Assembly: GCA_963575745.1 (NCBI GenBank)
Contig: CAUYUJ010017903.1
Coordinates: forward strand, 15,001 to 79,000
DNA length: 64,000 nt
From: Prorocentrum cordatum
Lineage: Eukaryota > Sar > Dinophyceae > Prorocentrales > Prorocentraceae
Reading direction: 5' to 3'
Shown: positions 52,305 to 61,389 of the stretch, in pieces
How positions within the stretch are numbered: the stretch's first letter is position 1
Layout: each line of letters begins with the position of its first letter
Notes under the pieces: generated by a model
The model's input: only the letters and a program-made list of their open reading frames with translations
What the model was told of the DNA's origin: nothing
Databases searched by the model: none
Translations under genes and position numbers: made by a program

Positions 52305-53113
52305 AATTCAACAGCCGGTGGTTGGTGCTGAAATCGGGGTTACTCACCCCTTTCGGATGTTCACCCGCTGGTGGGTACTGTTGGAGTCGCGGTTGATCAC
52401 CTTCTCGTGGCACGCGCGCCGCCGATCGCGACTGGCGCGCTGAGGCCGGCCCCCCCACGGGCGCGCACGCGGCCAGGCGCGGCGCCCAGGGGCGAATGCG
52501 GGGGACAGAGTTCCCGCAAACGGCCCTCTATCTCCTCCTCTTTCTCGTCGTCCTCTCCTTCTCCTCCTCCTCCTCCTCCTCCTCCTCCTCTTCCCCCTCC
52601 CCCCCCTTTTCCTCCTCCTCCTCCTCCTTCTCCTCCTTCTCCCCCTCTTCCCTTCACTGTGCGCACTGCCCGTTTGCCGCTGCGCCAGATCCGATCCGAT
52701 CCGATCCGATCCGACATCCTGCTCCTCGTCGTCGTCCTCGTTTTTTCTTCGCCGTCCTCGTCACCCCCGAGCAGTATTCAGCAGCGGGATCCAAAGAAGT
52801 CGCCCTCGTCACCCTCTCTTGCCGCTTGCCTCCCACCCCTCCTGCCTGGCAAGCCCGGCGGGCCGCCACCAGTACGGGGATGGCAACTCCGCGGACATGT
52901 CGCCGTTCTTGGGCTCGATCATGGATCACTCGCCGGCCATGCTGGAGACGGTCCGCCCCGACGGCGGCGGCGGCGACGGAGAGGGTCGGCCCAACGCGCG
53001 TGTATCTTGAGGTGTCATCTGTATGCGGGAAGCTCCAAAGGTGTTTGGAGGTTCCTCGAGGCTGGGGTACACGGAGGGTTGGGGGCGGGGTAGGAAGGGC
53101 GAATGGGAGGATG
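52305..53113. other. No gene; TCC tract and (GATCC)n
   Basis: TCC tract at 52,555-52,650 and (GATCC)n at 52,686-52,710. Other sequence unrecognised. Confidence 0.6.
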
Positions 53114-53220
53114 TCGGGCATGTCCGTCTAGAGGAGGAATATTCAAAAATAGTCCAGCAATGCTCTGGGGACGGTTGTTAGATTATTTGTGTGATCTACG
53201 TTGGGGCTTTTTGTTGTACT
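53114..53220 (+). mobile_element. Left part of a TCGGGC-type MITE split by the retroelement
   Basis: TCGGGCATGTCCGTCTAGAG, GAGGAATATTCAAAAATAG and CTCTGGGGACGGTTG match the family up to TTGGGGCTTTTTGTTGTACTC, i.e. about the first 107 of 150 bp. The remaining ~43 bp are found at 58,974-59,016. Confidence 0.8.
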
Positions 53221-53239
53221 CAAACACGTGCAGCGATGG

Positions 53240-53660
53240 GAGGTGGGAGTCCGTTGCGACCGAGGCGCCGGACTACGGCGCGCCCGAGTCGCGCGCGAGG
53301 TGCCAGGTGGCGCCGACGGGCCCGATTCACGGCGATGCGCCCTGCTTCGACTTGCCGCCCTCGTGCCCGCTGACAGCACGGAGTCTCCAGGCCGTGGGAG
53401 ATGAACTTCGCGTGCATGTTTGTCCTTCAGCATCAGGCTTTCGTTTGCCAAGTTATGTGACGAAGACTTCGCTGGATATGATGAGTGACGTCGATGAGTT
53501 TGGTGATGCCAGTGAACTGCCCGCGCCACCATCCAGGCGGCGGAAATGCAACCTGCTCCCGCTCCCGTCTGGCGAGGTGGGCGAAGTCCAGGCGTGGCGC
53601 CGTTGAGGCGCAGGCGACATGGGGCTGGCGCAGGCGGTGCCAGAGGTGAACTATTGGCTT
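53240..53660 (+). pseudogene. N-terminal region of the retroelement polyprotein, unknown function
   Basis: The frame from about 53,230 to 53,606 reads with coding-like composition (PLTARSLQAVGDELRVHVC, SDVDEFGDASELPAPPSRRR) and ends at a stop at 53,604-53,606. It then seems to continue in another frame as VPEVNYWLALVISGLNYHCG. No domain is recognised; by position it could be the gag-like or N-terminal part. Confidence 0.45.
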
Positions 53661-53669
53661 GCACTTGTC

Positions 53670-54700
53670 ATCTCTGGGCTCAACTATCACTGTGGCCCCT
53701 GCGGGAAGCCCCCCCCACCTGGCAAGCCAGCGTGGGCCTTCGACGTCAACGCAGCGGCTGGCAACGCAGCTGCTGGCACATGAGGTCCACGTTTTCTTGG
53801 GCCAGCGCGGCGGCGACCTCCCCGAGCCGGACTGGGACGCGGAGGTGAAGGCGTCGGTTGTGAGCTACGCGGGGCAGTGGGTCTACCCCTACCCCTCTGA
53901 GCCGCTGGACCTCGAGAGGCTGCTGGCGGCGCCCCCCCCCCCCCCGCGCTGGGGCGTGATCGGCTGCGTCACCGGTGGGTGTGCTCAGCGCGTGCGAAGG
54001 CCGGGTGCGGCGCGCGCTCCTGGACCGGGCCCCGCGAGCGTGCTCAAGGCCGAGGAAGAGGTTGAGACGTTGCCCGCCACTCCTCGCGCGTGGGCGTCGG
54101 CCGCAGAGCGGGAGCGGATCGCCCCCGCGCTGGTCGAGAGGCAGATCCTCGAGCCCATGGAGCTTGAGGATGTGGCCGCGTTCAAAGGCAAGAAACTACT
54201 CGGGGGGCTCTTCGGGGCCCGCAAGGGCGGCTTCGAGCGCGGGGAGGGCCCGCAACGACTGGTCCTGAATATGATCCCCTCGAATGCTGCCCAGCGCGCG
54301 ATTCAGGGCGACATGCCACCCCTCCCTTCTTCAGAGAAATGGCGCAGCATAGCGCTGAGGTCAGGCGAAATCTTGTCTATGGGGTCGGAGGACCTCAAGT
54401 GCTGTTTCTACGTGTGCAGATTGCCAGAGACCAGGAGGCCACACTTCGCTCCGCCCCTTCCTGTGCGTCGGACGGCCAGCGGGCTCTCAGGAGAAGGAGT
54501 GGTTCATTTGACCTCGGCGGTGGTGCCGATGGTGGATCTCGGCGACTGGGGTGCTCTAACATGCACATCGTTATGTTCTTCGGCATTGGCGTGCTGGGCT
54601 GCCGCGGCTCCCGCCCGATCAAGAGGTGCGACGTGACTTTCCCGTGCCTGGGCGAGGAGGTGAGCCTCGGCCACGTGGGCCCTCGTTCTCCTCTCGGTGC
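53670..54700 (+). pseudogene. Retroelement reverse transcriptase, fingers and palm up to motif B
   Basis: One frame holds QLLAHEVHVFLGQRGG and YAGQWVYPYPSEPLDLERL (an N-terminal extension), then ALVERQILEPMELEDV, GPQRLVLNMIPSN (fingers; RLxxxxIPSN) and ILSMGSEDLKCCFYVCRLPE (motif A region). The order and spacing are those of the RT in dinoflagellate YR retroelements. After about 54,530 the match moves to a second frame (HAHRYVLRHWRAG, LPPDQEVRRDF). A TAA at 54,557-54,559 in that frame sits where Gln is expected, a single C-to-T change. Would copy element RNA into DNA. Inactive as it stands. Confidence 0.75.
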
Positions 54701-55828
54701 CAGCAGGTGACATCGGCGGCCGCATCGAGCTCGGGCAGCAGCGCCGCGCCAGCAGGACGTCGTTGGCGCGGCCAGGTGGGCCCGCGGACGGCGCCCAAGC
54801 CCGGGGCAGGAGGTGCGGCGCGGCCAGATGGGCCCCCTGCCTCCTCGCCGCGCCAGTCGTCAGCCTCGGCCGCGGCATCGACCTTGGGCAGCAGCGCGAT
54901 GCCAGCAGGACGTCCTCGGCGTGGCCAGGTTGGCTCGCCGAATATGGCTGGCTGGTGTGACGTGTACATCGGGCGGGGCAATAGGCAGCTTGGTTTTGCC
55001 CCATCCTTTCGGGGAAATCCTTTTCGCGTCAATGCGGATGGAGACCGAGAGAACGTGATCCAGAAGCCCGGAGAGTGGGCCCGCAGTCGTCCAGAAATGG
55101 TGGCCAAGATCCCTGAGTTGACGGGGTGCAGGCTGCTGTGCCATTGTGGCGATCATGAGGCATGCCACGCTGGCGCCATTCAAGAGCTCTTGGACGAGGT
55201 GTGCTGCCCCGTGGGGGTCGACGAGGCCCCCCCCTCCGAGACTGACGGTCCGCGCTGGCTGGCGTGGCAGGCTTACATCGACAACCTGGACATGCTGGAG
55301 GTCGGGCCGGTGGTGGAGATGGAGATGCTGAGGCTCGCAGGTCGCCCTGAGGCCATGGAGGCGGACCTGGCGAGGTGCGACGCGCTCGGCGTTCCAGTGG
55401 GCGATGGCAAGTCGGTGGTCAGGCAACCTGAGGCGCCTGCGCTGGGGGACTTCGCCGACGGCGCGCGCGGGGCGATTGCCCCCCCTGGCGAGCTCTGCAG
55501 GAAGTTGGCCTCGCTGACGCGGCGCGCCCTCAGGAGGTCGGTGGTCGCGCAGAACTGGCTGCAGGTTCTCGGCGGACGCTGGGTTCGCCCGATGCTGTAC
55601 CGCCGCGAGACGATGACGGGCCTCGGTGCCTTCTGGAAGTTCATGGCCCGCATGCAAGGCGAGCGCCCTCTCCCATCTTCAGCCCGATGGGGAGCTCTTG
55701 AGCGCGCTGTGCCTGATGCTGATGATGCTCTGTTACTTTCGCGCCCCCATCCGTGGCCTGGCGACGGCGTCGGATGCGAGCCTATGGCGAGGGGCAGTGC
55801 GCAGGTCGCGTGGCTTTCTGCCGCGTAG
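54626..55828 (+). pseudogene. DUF4326 domain followed by RT motif C, thumb and connection
   Basis: An open frame of 400 codons. At its start, the end of the motif-B block (RRDFPVPG) gives way to a low-complexity linker built on a duplicated ~90-bp sequence (54,706-54,785 and 54,850-54,935). Next, at 54,950-55,195, comes CDVYIGRGNRQLGFAP, GNPFRVNADGDRENVIQ, LTGCRLLCHCGDHEACHA: the IGR, GNPF, L.C.C....CH pattern of DUF4326. Then RWLAWQAYIDNLDMLEVG supplies RT motif C with YIDN in the place of YxDD, and GRWVRPMLYRRETMTGLGAF a thumb-like part. DUF4326 thus lies inside the RT between motifs B and C. Its function is unknown; the Cys/His pattern suggests metal or nucleic-acid binding. The frame ends at 55,828, after the match has already moved to another frame (GLATASDAS). 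Confidence 0.75.
54706..54935 (+). repeat. Two ~85-bp direct repeats in the RT/DUF4326 linker
   Basis: TCGGCCGCG or TCGGCGGCCGC, GCATCGA, TGGGCAGCAGCGC, CCAGCAGGACGTC and GCGTGGCCAGGT occur in both, 144 bp apart. The duplication lengthens the linker in front of DUF4326. Confidence 0.75.
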
Positions 55829-56760
55829 CATCGCAGCAGCTCGAGCCTCTCAGTTGGGGCGGACAGGTGGCCTCGACGACGAGGGTATACTTCTCTCTAT
55901 TTGATGGCATAGGAGGCGGCCGCAGGGCGCTGGATATGCTCGGCCTCTCCGCGGGCGGGTTCGCGACGGGCGAGATCGACGAGGGGGCAGCTCGAGTAGG
56001 CCGATGCTCGTGGCCCCCCTGCGCGGACCTCTCGCGCGCGAGGGCTGGGCGCCGCGGTCTTGCGGGCAATCGGTCTCGGCTCTACGAGGTCCAGCGGTTC
56101 GCGCGGCTCCTGGTCGAGGTGGTGCGGGGGCAGTGCCAGGTCCAGGCCCATCGAAAACGCGGCGTCAATCGACGACGAGCACCTCTTCGCTTTGTCGGTC
56201 GAGCTCGGGCCGCAGCCAGCGTTGCTGGACGCGGCGGCGCTCTCTCACTGTCATCGTGGCCGCGTGCGCTGGGTCGATCAGGACATGACGGTCGCCCGGC
56301 AAAGGGCGTCGGTGACACATGGGCGAGGTGGAGTTCGGAACTTCATGGGGGGGCAGGGCCGCAGCCGCGGTGGCTTCGCCCTGGGGCGAAGTGGCGAGCT
56401 GGGCAGTGCAGTTCGGGAAGGTTGCCCACCCTCCTCAGGTGCGTGCCGCGGCGTGCCCCTGGCTCGGCCCCGACGGGCATCGCGTCTTGCGATGCGCCGT
56501 TGCTCGGGAGATGGCGAGCAGACGACCGCAGCTACCCGCCGTGCCAGTGCGAAACTATGAGTTGTCTCGTAGAGCGTGACGGTCGCATGCGAGTGCCTGA
56601 CTCTCTCGAGAGGGAGCTGCTGCCGGTTTTCCCGCCTCGCCACGCGGTGGCCGCGCGGGCCAGGAAGGGCCCGAAGGGGCTTCGGCAGTGCCGATGCGCG
56701 TTGCTCGGCAACTCCTTCCAGCGCGGCGCGCCTGCATGGCTGCTGGCGCACTTGGCTGTG
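55753..56760 (+). pseudogene. Cytosine-C5 DNA methyltransferase domain of the retroelement
   Basis: Motif I: VYFSLFDGIGGGRRALDMLG at 55,885 (AdoMet-binding F-D-G-x-G). Motif IV: SWPPCADLSRARAGRRGLAG at 56,008, with the Pro-Cys pair holding the catalytic cysteine. Motif VI: IENAASIDDEH at 56,150, in a different frame. Motif VIII region: SHCHRGRVRWVD near 56,245. Motif X: CRCALLGNSF at 56,690, back in the first frame. Two compensating frame changes lie between. The segment between motifs I and IV is shorter than usual, so bases may also have been lost. Would transfer methyl groups to cytosine in DNA. Capture of DNMTs by retrotransposons is reported in dinoflagellates. The domain sits between the two parts of the RNase H. 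The first two of the ten motifs and the target-recognition part are weak. Confidence 0.75.
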
Positions 56761-57099
56761 TTCGCGGGCTACTTGCAGGAGGTGCCGACGATTGAGGCCC
56801 TGAGGTTCATGGGAGGGGCCTGCGTCATGGCGGAGGCGGACGTGCTGATGGAGACTGGAGGCCAAAGTGAGTGCGAGCCAAAGGCACAGCTTGGCGACCC
56901 GTCTTCTATAGACGAGAGTGGAGGCATCTTCGTCAGGCAGCGCGGCCTGTGGATGCAAGACGCTGTGCTGGACCCGTCCGTGATCGTGGTGGAGGAGGTG
57001 GCGCGCAGGGCTGAAGCGCGCGGCAGTGATGTGCGTCTCGACGCACTTGAGCGCATGTCCCCCCTGACGTGGCCCAGGCGCCCAGTGTCGGCGGCCCGC

Positions 57100-57460
57100 T
57101 GGACTTGGCGCGCAGTGGCGTCATGGCGGTGGAGTCGGCTCCCTCACATCGCTGACCTTGAGGTGCGCAGCTGTCTTGGAGCATTGCAATGGCGTCGCCG
57201 GCAAAGACAGCATCTCCGCACCCGGTTCGTTCACCTCATGGATAGTCAAGTTGGTATTGGCGTTGTGACAAAAGGGAGTTCTCCGTCCCACTTGCTGACT
57301 GTTGTTGCGAAGAGAATATGCGTGCTTGTGCTGGCAAGCCTGTGTAGGCCCATCTATGGGCACTCAGAGACTGACAGAAATCCCGCGGGCGATCCGCCCC
57401 GCAGGCTTCCCGACGGCAAGGATGATGGCGCGTCGTCGCCCTCGCAGATTCGCGGCCGTG
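57100..57460 (+). pseudogene. RNase H C-terminal part of the retroelement
   Basis: HIADLEVRSCLGALQWRRR (Glu in helix A), FVHLMDSQVGIGVVTKGSS (catalytic Asp in DSQ) and CRPIYGHSETDRNPAGDPP (last Asp region, usually NPAD) follow in order. This is the connection/RNase H end found just upstream of the recombinase in dinoflagellate YR elements. The first strand of the same fold, GLATASDAS, is 1.3 kb upstream at 55,755, before the methyltransferase. The extra Gly in NPAGDP is unusual. Confidence 0.7.
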
Positions 57461-58397
57461 GCCAGCCAGCAAGATCGCAGAAGCGCCCAATCTCGGGCCG
57501 GGCTGCTTTCACGCACTCTCATTCAGCCCGCCACTCTCAAACGATATCGAGCTGCCGTGGCCAGTTTCGCACAGTGGCTCGCAAGCCGCGGAGGGCAGGC
57601 CAGCGCCAACATTGACTAGATTGATTGTCAAGTCGCAGAATGGATCGAGTTCTGTGGGCCGACGGCAGGGGGGCAAACGAGGCCGTGGACGCCCTGTCTG
57701 GTCTCCCATTCCTGCTGCGTCGGCGCCGAATCTTGCCGGCCTCGTCGAAACTCTTTGGAGCATGGATGCGGATCGAGCTTCCTCATCGCGCGCCGCCTCT
57801 GGCGCTCAACCTTGTGATGGCAATGCTCTGCTGCTTGCACTCGGCTTCAGCGGATTTCTGCGCAAAACAAAGCTCGTGGCGTTGTGCCGCTGGCAGGTGC
57901 AGGTGTCTTTAGAGCGCTCGACTGTCGTGATTGTGTTGCCCATCTCCAAGAGTGGGCTGAGGCATCGCGTTGACGAGTCCGCGGTCATCAATGACGCTGG
58001 CGTCGCCCGCTTTGTCGATCACACCTCGCCCAGCACCTGCATCCCAGATGTGTGTGTTTTTTTTGAGCGGTGTTGTGAACTTCATAGTTGTGTTCGGCTG
58101 TTTGTTGGGCGGGCCCGAGGTCCGCCACATCGGTTTTCGCCCATATTTTTTCCGCGAGGAGGGGCTACGCATTCTTATCGCGTCTCTCAGAATATGCCAG
58201 CAACGCTTCAGACTGGCCGTTGGAGAGACACGCAGACGGCCAGAATATACATTCCCGAAGGTGTGCGAGTGTTGCTGCAACTTGTTTTTGATGTGAACCC
58301 GCAGCAGCGGTTTGCAGTGCTGGCCCAGACCTTGTGGGCAGACATTAATTTAGCAGCAGGGCCACCGAATATCCCTTGTATTAACAAGTTCACATGA
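57460..58397 (+). pseudogene. Tyrosine recombinase of the retroelement
   Basis: The N-terminal core-binding part (TLKRYRAAVASFAQWLASRG, to a stop at 57,617-57,619) is in one frame. The catalytic part continues in another frame with LLLALGFSGFLRKTKLVALC (first catalytic Arg), VIVLPISKSGLRHRVD (beta-hairpin Lys), PRGGATHSYR (second Arg region), LQTGRWRDTQTARIYI (Trp in place of the third basic residue; nucleophile Tyr at about 58,248). It ends at a stop at 58,395-58,397. A second small frame change near 58,140 separates GFRPYFF from PRGGAT. Would insert the circular DNA copy without target duplication. All key residues can still be found, but not in one frame. Confidence 0.8.
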
Positions 58398-58973
58398 TTA
58401 CACTTCGTGTGGCCCTGCAGTGTTCTGGGGTAGAGACCCCTTCCGCAATGTTCGTTGAAGCAAATAAGGGGCGGGGGGGGGGCAGAAAAGGGCGCATGGA
58501 AAGAGCATGGACCCCGCCCTTGGGGCGGGGAGCGTTTTTGCTGCCCCAGGGCGCGGACCCTGAGGCTTTGTAGGCGCGGGATGAGGCCCCGAAGCGGCAG
58601 AGCCGTCCTCTCCCTGGGCGTGGCCATGCTTCCTCGGGGGTCGAGGCGTGGCATGGCCCTCGTGGCCAGAGGGGGTTTGGCTGGGCGTTGCCCTGGTGTG
58701 TTCGACCTCCGGCGAGGCGTAGCTGCAGCGCGCCCCCTAGGTGCTCCGTGCCCCCGCGCTCTCGGCGTGGCGCTGCTGTGCTTGCTGTTGGGCCCTCCGT
58801 GGCCCTTGGGGGTGACGGCCTCCGGCGAGGCGCAACTGCAGCTCGGCCGAGCGGCCTGACCTCTGTGTGGCGGCGCCCGCCTCTGGAGTCCCGTTGCGAC
58901 TCTTCACAAGACCCTAGCGTGGGAAAGAACATGACGAGCGAGCAGGTGTTAGGGGTCACGTGAAGCTATGTAT
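58398..58973 (+). other. 3' non-coding part of the retroelement
   Basis: Contains ACCCCGCCCTTGGGGCGGGG (hairpin, about 58,510-58,530), a direct repeat CCTCCGGCGAGGCG with CTGCAGC (58,708 and 58,818), and the GGAGTCCCGTTGCGAC and CACGTGAAGC words also found at the 5' end. Confidence 0.5.
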
Positions 58974-59016
58974 TACATCTGTCCTTCAAAATCCGCCTGT
59001 AGGGGTACATGCCCGA
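58974..59016 (+). mobile_element. Right part of the TCGGGC-type MITE split by the retroelement
   Basis: TCTGTCCTTCAAAATCCGCC, TGTAGGGGTACATGCCCGAC completes the MITE begun at 53,114. Together the parts total about 150 bp, the normal length. Confidence 0.8.
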
Positions 59017-59650
59017 CCTAATTCTACCTACTTCTTCCGACCGATGGGTACCTATCTCCCGAAGGTGGCAGACCTCTGCGCGGTTGAGCTTCTAGACCCG
59101 CTGCCTTTGCCTGAGACCAATGTGTGGGAGTTCGTCCGGCCAAGTGAGGGAGCTCGTCCGTGCCAAGTGAGATGTGTTTCGCCACAGGCTGACAGACTGC
59201 GATCGGTGACTTGTGTTCCAACGTGGAGCCGTCAGCCCTGGAAGCAATATATGATTGACACGAAGTTGAGCCTTACCTGAAAATACATCGAGGCACTGGA
59301 TCAATGAGGCAATATCGTCCCATCAGGTGTTTCAGGACGTCGGTGCGAAGCGGCGCGTCCAGGGATTGCCGCCAACGACGCAAAGAGTGCGCGAGAACAA
59401 TATTCTCACATGACTGAGTTGACACTCGGGGTCGCCATGTCTGGAAGACTTGGAAAAGCGAGCGAGCAACGCTCGACAGCATTGTGGGCGGAATGATGGT
59501 ATCTCCTGGCCATGTATTGCGGACGTGGAGTTTTAATGTCGGAGTACATATGATAGCATGTTACACAGCGTTGTTTCCTTTTCTCCACTGCCTGACTGCT
59601 GCTGTTCACGGCGCCTGCTGTTTATCCGTTGGCAGTTCAGGACAAGTAAG
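59017..59650. other. No gene recognised
   Basis: Unique-looking; TACCTACTTCTTCCGACCGA at 59,025 resembles words near 28,930. No domain on either strand. Confidence 0.4.
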
Positions 59651-59654
59651 GAGG

Positions 59655-59815
59655 GACATGGATGGAGGAGGAAGAGGAAGAGGAAGGATGGGGATGGAGA
59701 GAGGGAGGGAGGGAGGGAGGAGGAGGAGGAGGAGGAGGAAGAAGATAAGGAGGCAGGGGAGGAGTATGATATCGAGACAGACGGAGAGGTTGAGGAGGAT
59801 GAGGAGGATGAGAAC
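59655..59815. repeat. GGA/GAGGAT purine tract
   Basis: GGAGGAAGAGGAAGAGG, (GGGA)n and (GAGGAT)n. Confidence 0.9.
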
Positions 59816-60170
59816 CCGTAATCGAAGAGGATGAAGCGGGATAGGGGGGGATGACTAGGCGGATGAGGGGGCAGGAGTGTGTTGGTGCCGAGGGGCCAGG
59901 GAAGGCGGAGGACACGGAACTGGACTTTTTGCTGTTGGAGATCAGACAGCGTTGCTTTGTTTTGCTTTGTCACCGACATATCAGGCGAGAGGGGAGAGGG
60001 GCGGGATGGGGAGGAGAACGAGGAGAACCGGGCAAGAGCAGGATGAGTAGGAGCATGCCGGGCGGCATGCGCTACAGCGCCGCCGCCTTTCCGCAGATCG
60101 GCGAGTCGTCTCCAGCGGCCCTCGGCATGGACGACGAGGACTGCCCCCCTTGGCCTCTTGGACCGCCTCT
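59816..60170. other. No gene recognised
   Basis: GC-rich unique sequence; no domain. Confidence 0.4.
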
Positions 60171-60325
60171 TGCTCCGCCCCCTCGTCGTCCTCGTCCTTC
60201 TCCTTCTCATCTCCTCCTCCTCCTCCTCCTTCTCCTCCTCCTCCACCCCACGCATTCCTCCTTGTGCTCCTCGCCCTCCTCCTCCCCCTTCCTCCTCGTC
60301 CCTCCTCGTCCTTCCGCTCGCTGCC
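60171..60325. repeat. (TCC)n tract
   Basis: Pyrimidine tract complementary in type to that at 59.7 kb. Confidence 0.9.
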
Positions 60326-60333
60326 ATTTTGCT

Positions 60334-60630
60334 GGGATGCAACTCCTGGAAGGTTCAATTCTGCATCGGCGCTGGTACTTTCGCGGTCGATTGTCGGCTA
60401 ATCTGGGCTAATCCGACTGTGTTCTGTTCACTCCCGTTTAATTTCGTTCAATCCAGCGTAATCTCGGCTGAATTCCCGGCTTAATGTTGCCCGAGCCGGT
60501 GAAGTGTTTTTTTATGTAATCGGGCCTGATCGCCCTGAACCGTTCCAACGAAGACCTCGCAAGAGTTGTCTCCCAACATTGTGTCCTTCTCCCTCCTCCT
60601 GTCTCTCCCCCTCTGCCTTCTCATCGGGGG
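60334..60630 (+). repeat. ~0.3-kb dispersed repeat, copy 2 (partner at 29,997-30,345)
   Basis: GGGATGCAACTCCTGGAAGG, TTTCGCGGTCGATTG, TAATCTGGGCTAATCC, GAAGACCTCGCAAGAGTTG and AACATTGTGTCCTTC in the same order as copy 1. Confidence 0.75.
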
Positions 60631-60795
60631 CGGCCAAGAAGGGGGTGATGACTAGGGGGGGGGGCATCATGGCGGGGGCCACGATATCTGCCCAGGTTTC
60701 ATGTCGCCTTTTCTTATCTCAATACGTCCCTGGCCCGCGCACGTGCCGCTGGCCATGATCAGCGCTCCCCCCTGTCGGGCGCCCCCCTCTTGGCC

Positions 60796-60924
60796 TTGGC
60801 ATCGCCCGGACGTGTGCGTTTGTCCTTCGGCGAGGACCATCGAGGAGCATCCTTGATCATTTGGCGCAAAAGCCACGCACGAAACCGAAAAAAACACAGG
60901 GAATGGACGTCCGAGCGATGGCGA
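60796..60924. mobile_element. TTGGCATCG-type MITE, copy D
   Basis: Left TTGGCATCGCCCGGACGTG, right TGGACGTCCGAGCGATGGC. Interior CCTTCGGCGAGGACCATCG and GCCACGCACGAAACCG match copy A at 14,393 closely. 129 bp. Confidence 0.85.
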
Positions 60925-60987
60925 GGGGTGTGTGTGGGAGGACGAGGACGGACGTGTATAGGGGAACGAGAAATGCCATAAGCATCG

Positions 60988-61128
60988 AAACTCGGAGGTC
61001 CGCGCAGACTTCTCGCATCCGCGCTGGACCCCCATCCCGTGCGCGCGGAGCGCGCCAGGGGCGGCGCCGAAGGCGCCGCCAGGAGGCCCCAGCGCGGATC
61101 CGAGAAATCCGCCCGGACCTCCGAGTTT
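60988..61128. mobile_element. AAACT-type palindromic MITE, complete copy 2
   Basis: Left AAACTCGGAGGTCCGCGCAG, TCGCATCCGCGCTGG; right CCAGCGCGGATCCGAGAAAT, CGCCCGGACCTCCGAGTTT. Loop GGGGCGGCGCCGAAGGCGCC. 141 bp, able to fold end to end. Confidence 0.85.
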
Positions 61129-61389
61129 TTCATGGTTAGGTCATCTTCCGTTCCCCTAGAGACGTATCGGAGGCCCAGAGGTTGCATCAGCACCAACACC
61201 AGCGGTGTGCCTCCACCGAGGAAATTTTATATCCCGATCTCTCGGTGATGGTGGGAAGACTCGGGCTTCCCAGGTGGACGAAAAATTTCAACCAACACCG
61301 AAATCTAGGAACATCCTCCCCCGCTGGGCGCACGCCCCTGTTTTGGAGTTGGTGCCCATACCAAGCCTCCAAAAGGAGGACGAGGGATG

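Larger units (their letters stand above)
53221..58973 (+). mobile_element. Decayed tyrosine-recombinase retroelement with RT, DUF4326, C5 methyltransferase, RNase H and recombinase
   Basis: All coding parts are on the plus strand in the order N-terminal region, RT, DUF4326, RT end, RNase H start, cytosine methyltransferase, RNase H end, tyrosine recombinase. Each is described separately. The interval is bounded by the two parts of one MITE. Possible terminal direct repeats are CACGTGCAGC (53,225) with CACGTGAAGC (58,957), and GGAGTCCGTTGCGAC (53,246) with GGAGTCCCGTTGCGAC (58,885). They are short, and of the kind that could belong to split direct repeats as in PAT/Ngaro-like elements. There are at least five frame changes and a stop, so this copy is dead. 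The DIRS/YR-retroelement class is a family-level inference from RT plus tyrosine recombinase. Confidence 0.8.

Noticed and set aside
53114-59016. A large DNA transposon with TCGGGC ends as the first reading of 53-59 kb
   Set aside because: The two end pieces add up to one ordinary MITE of about 150 bp, so nesting is simpler; the alternative is kept as a test in the findings.
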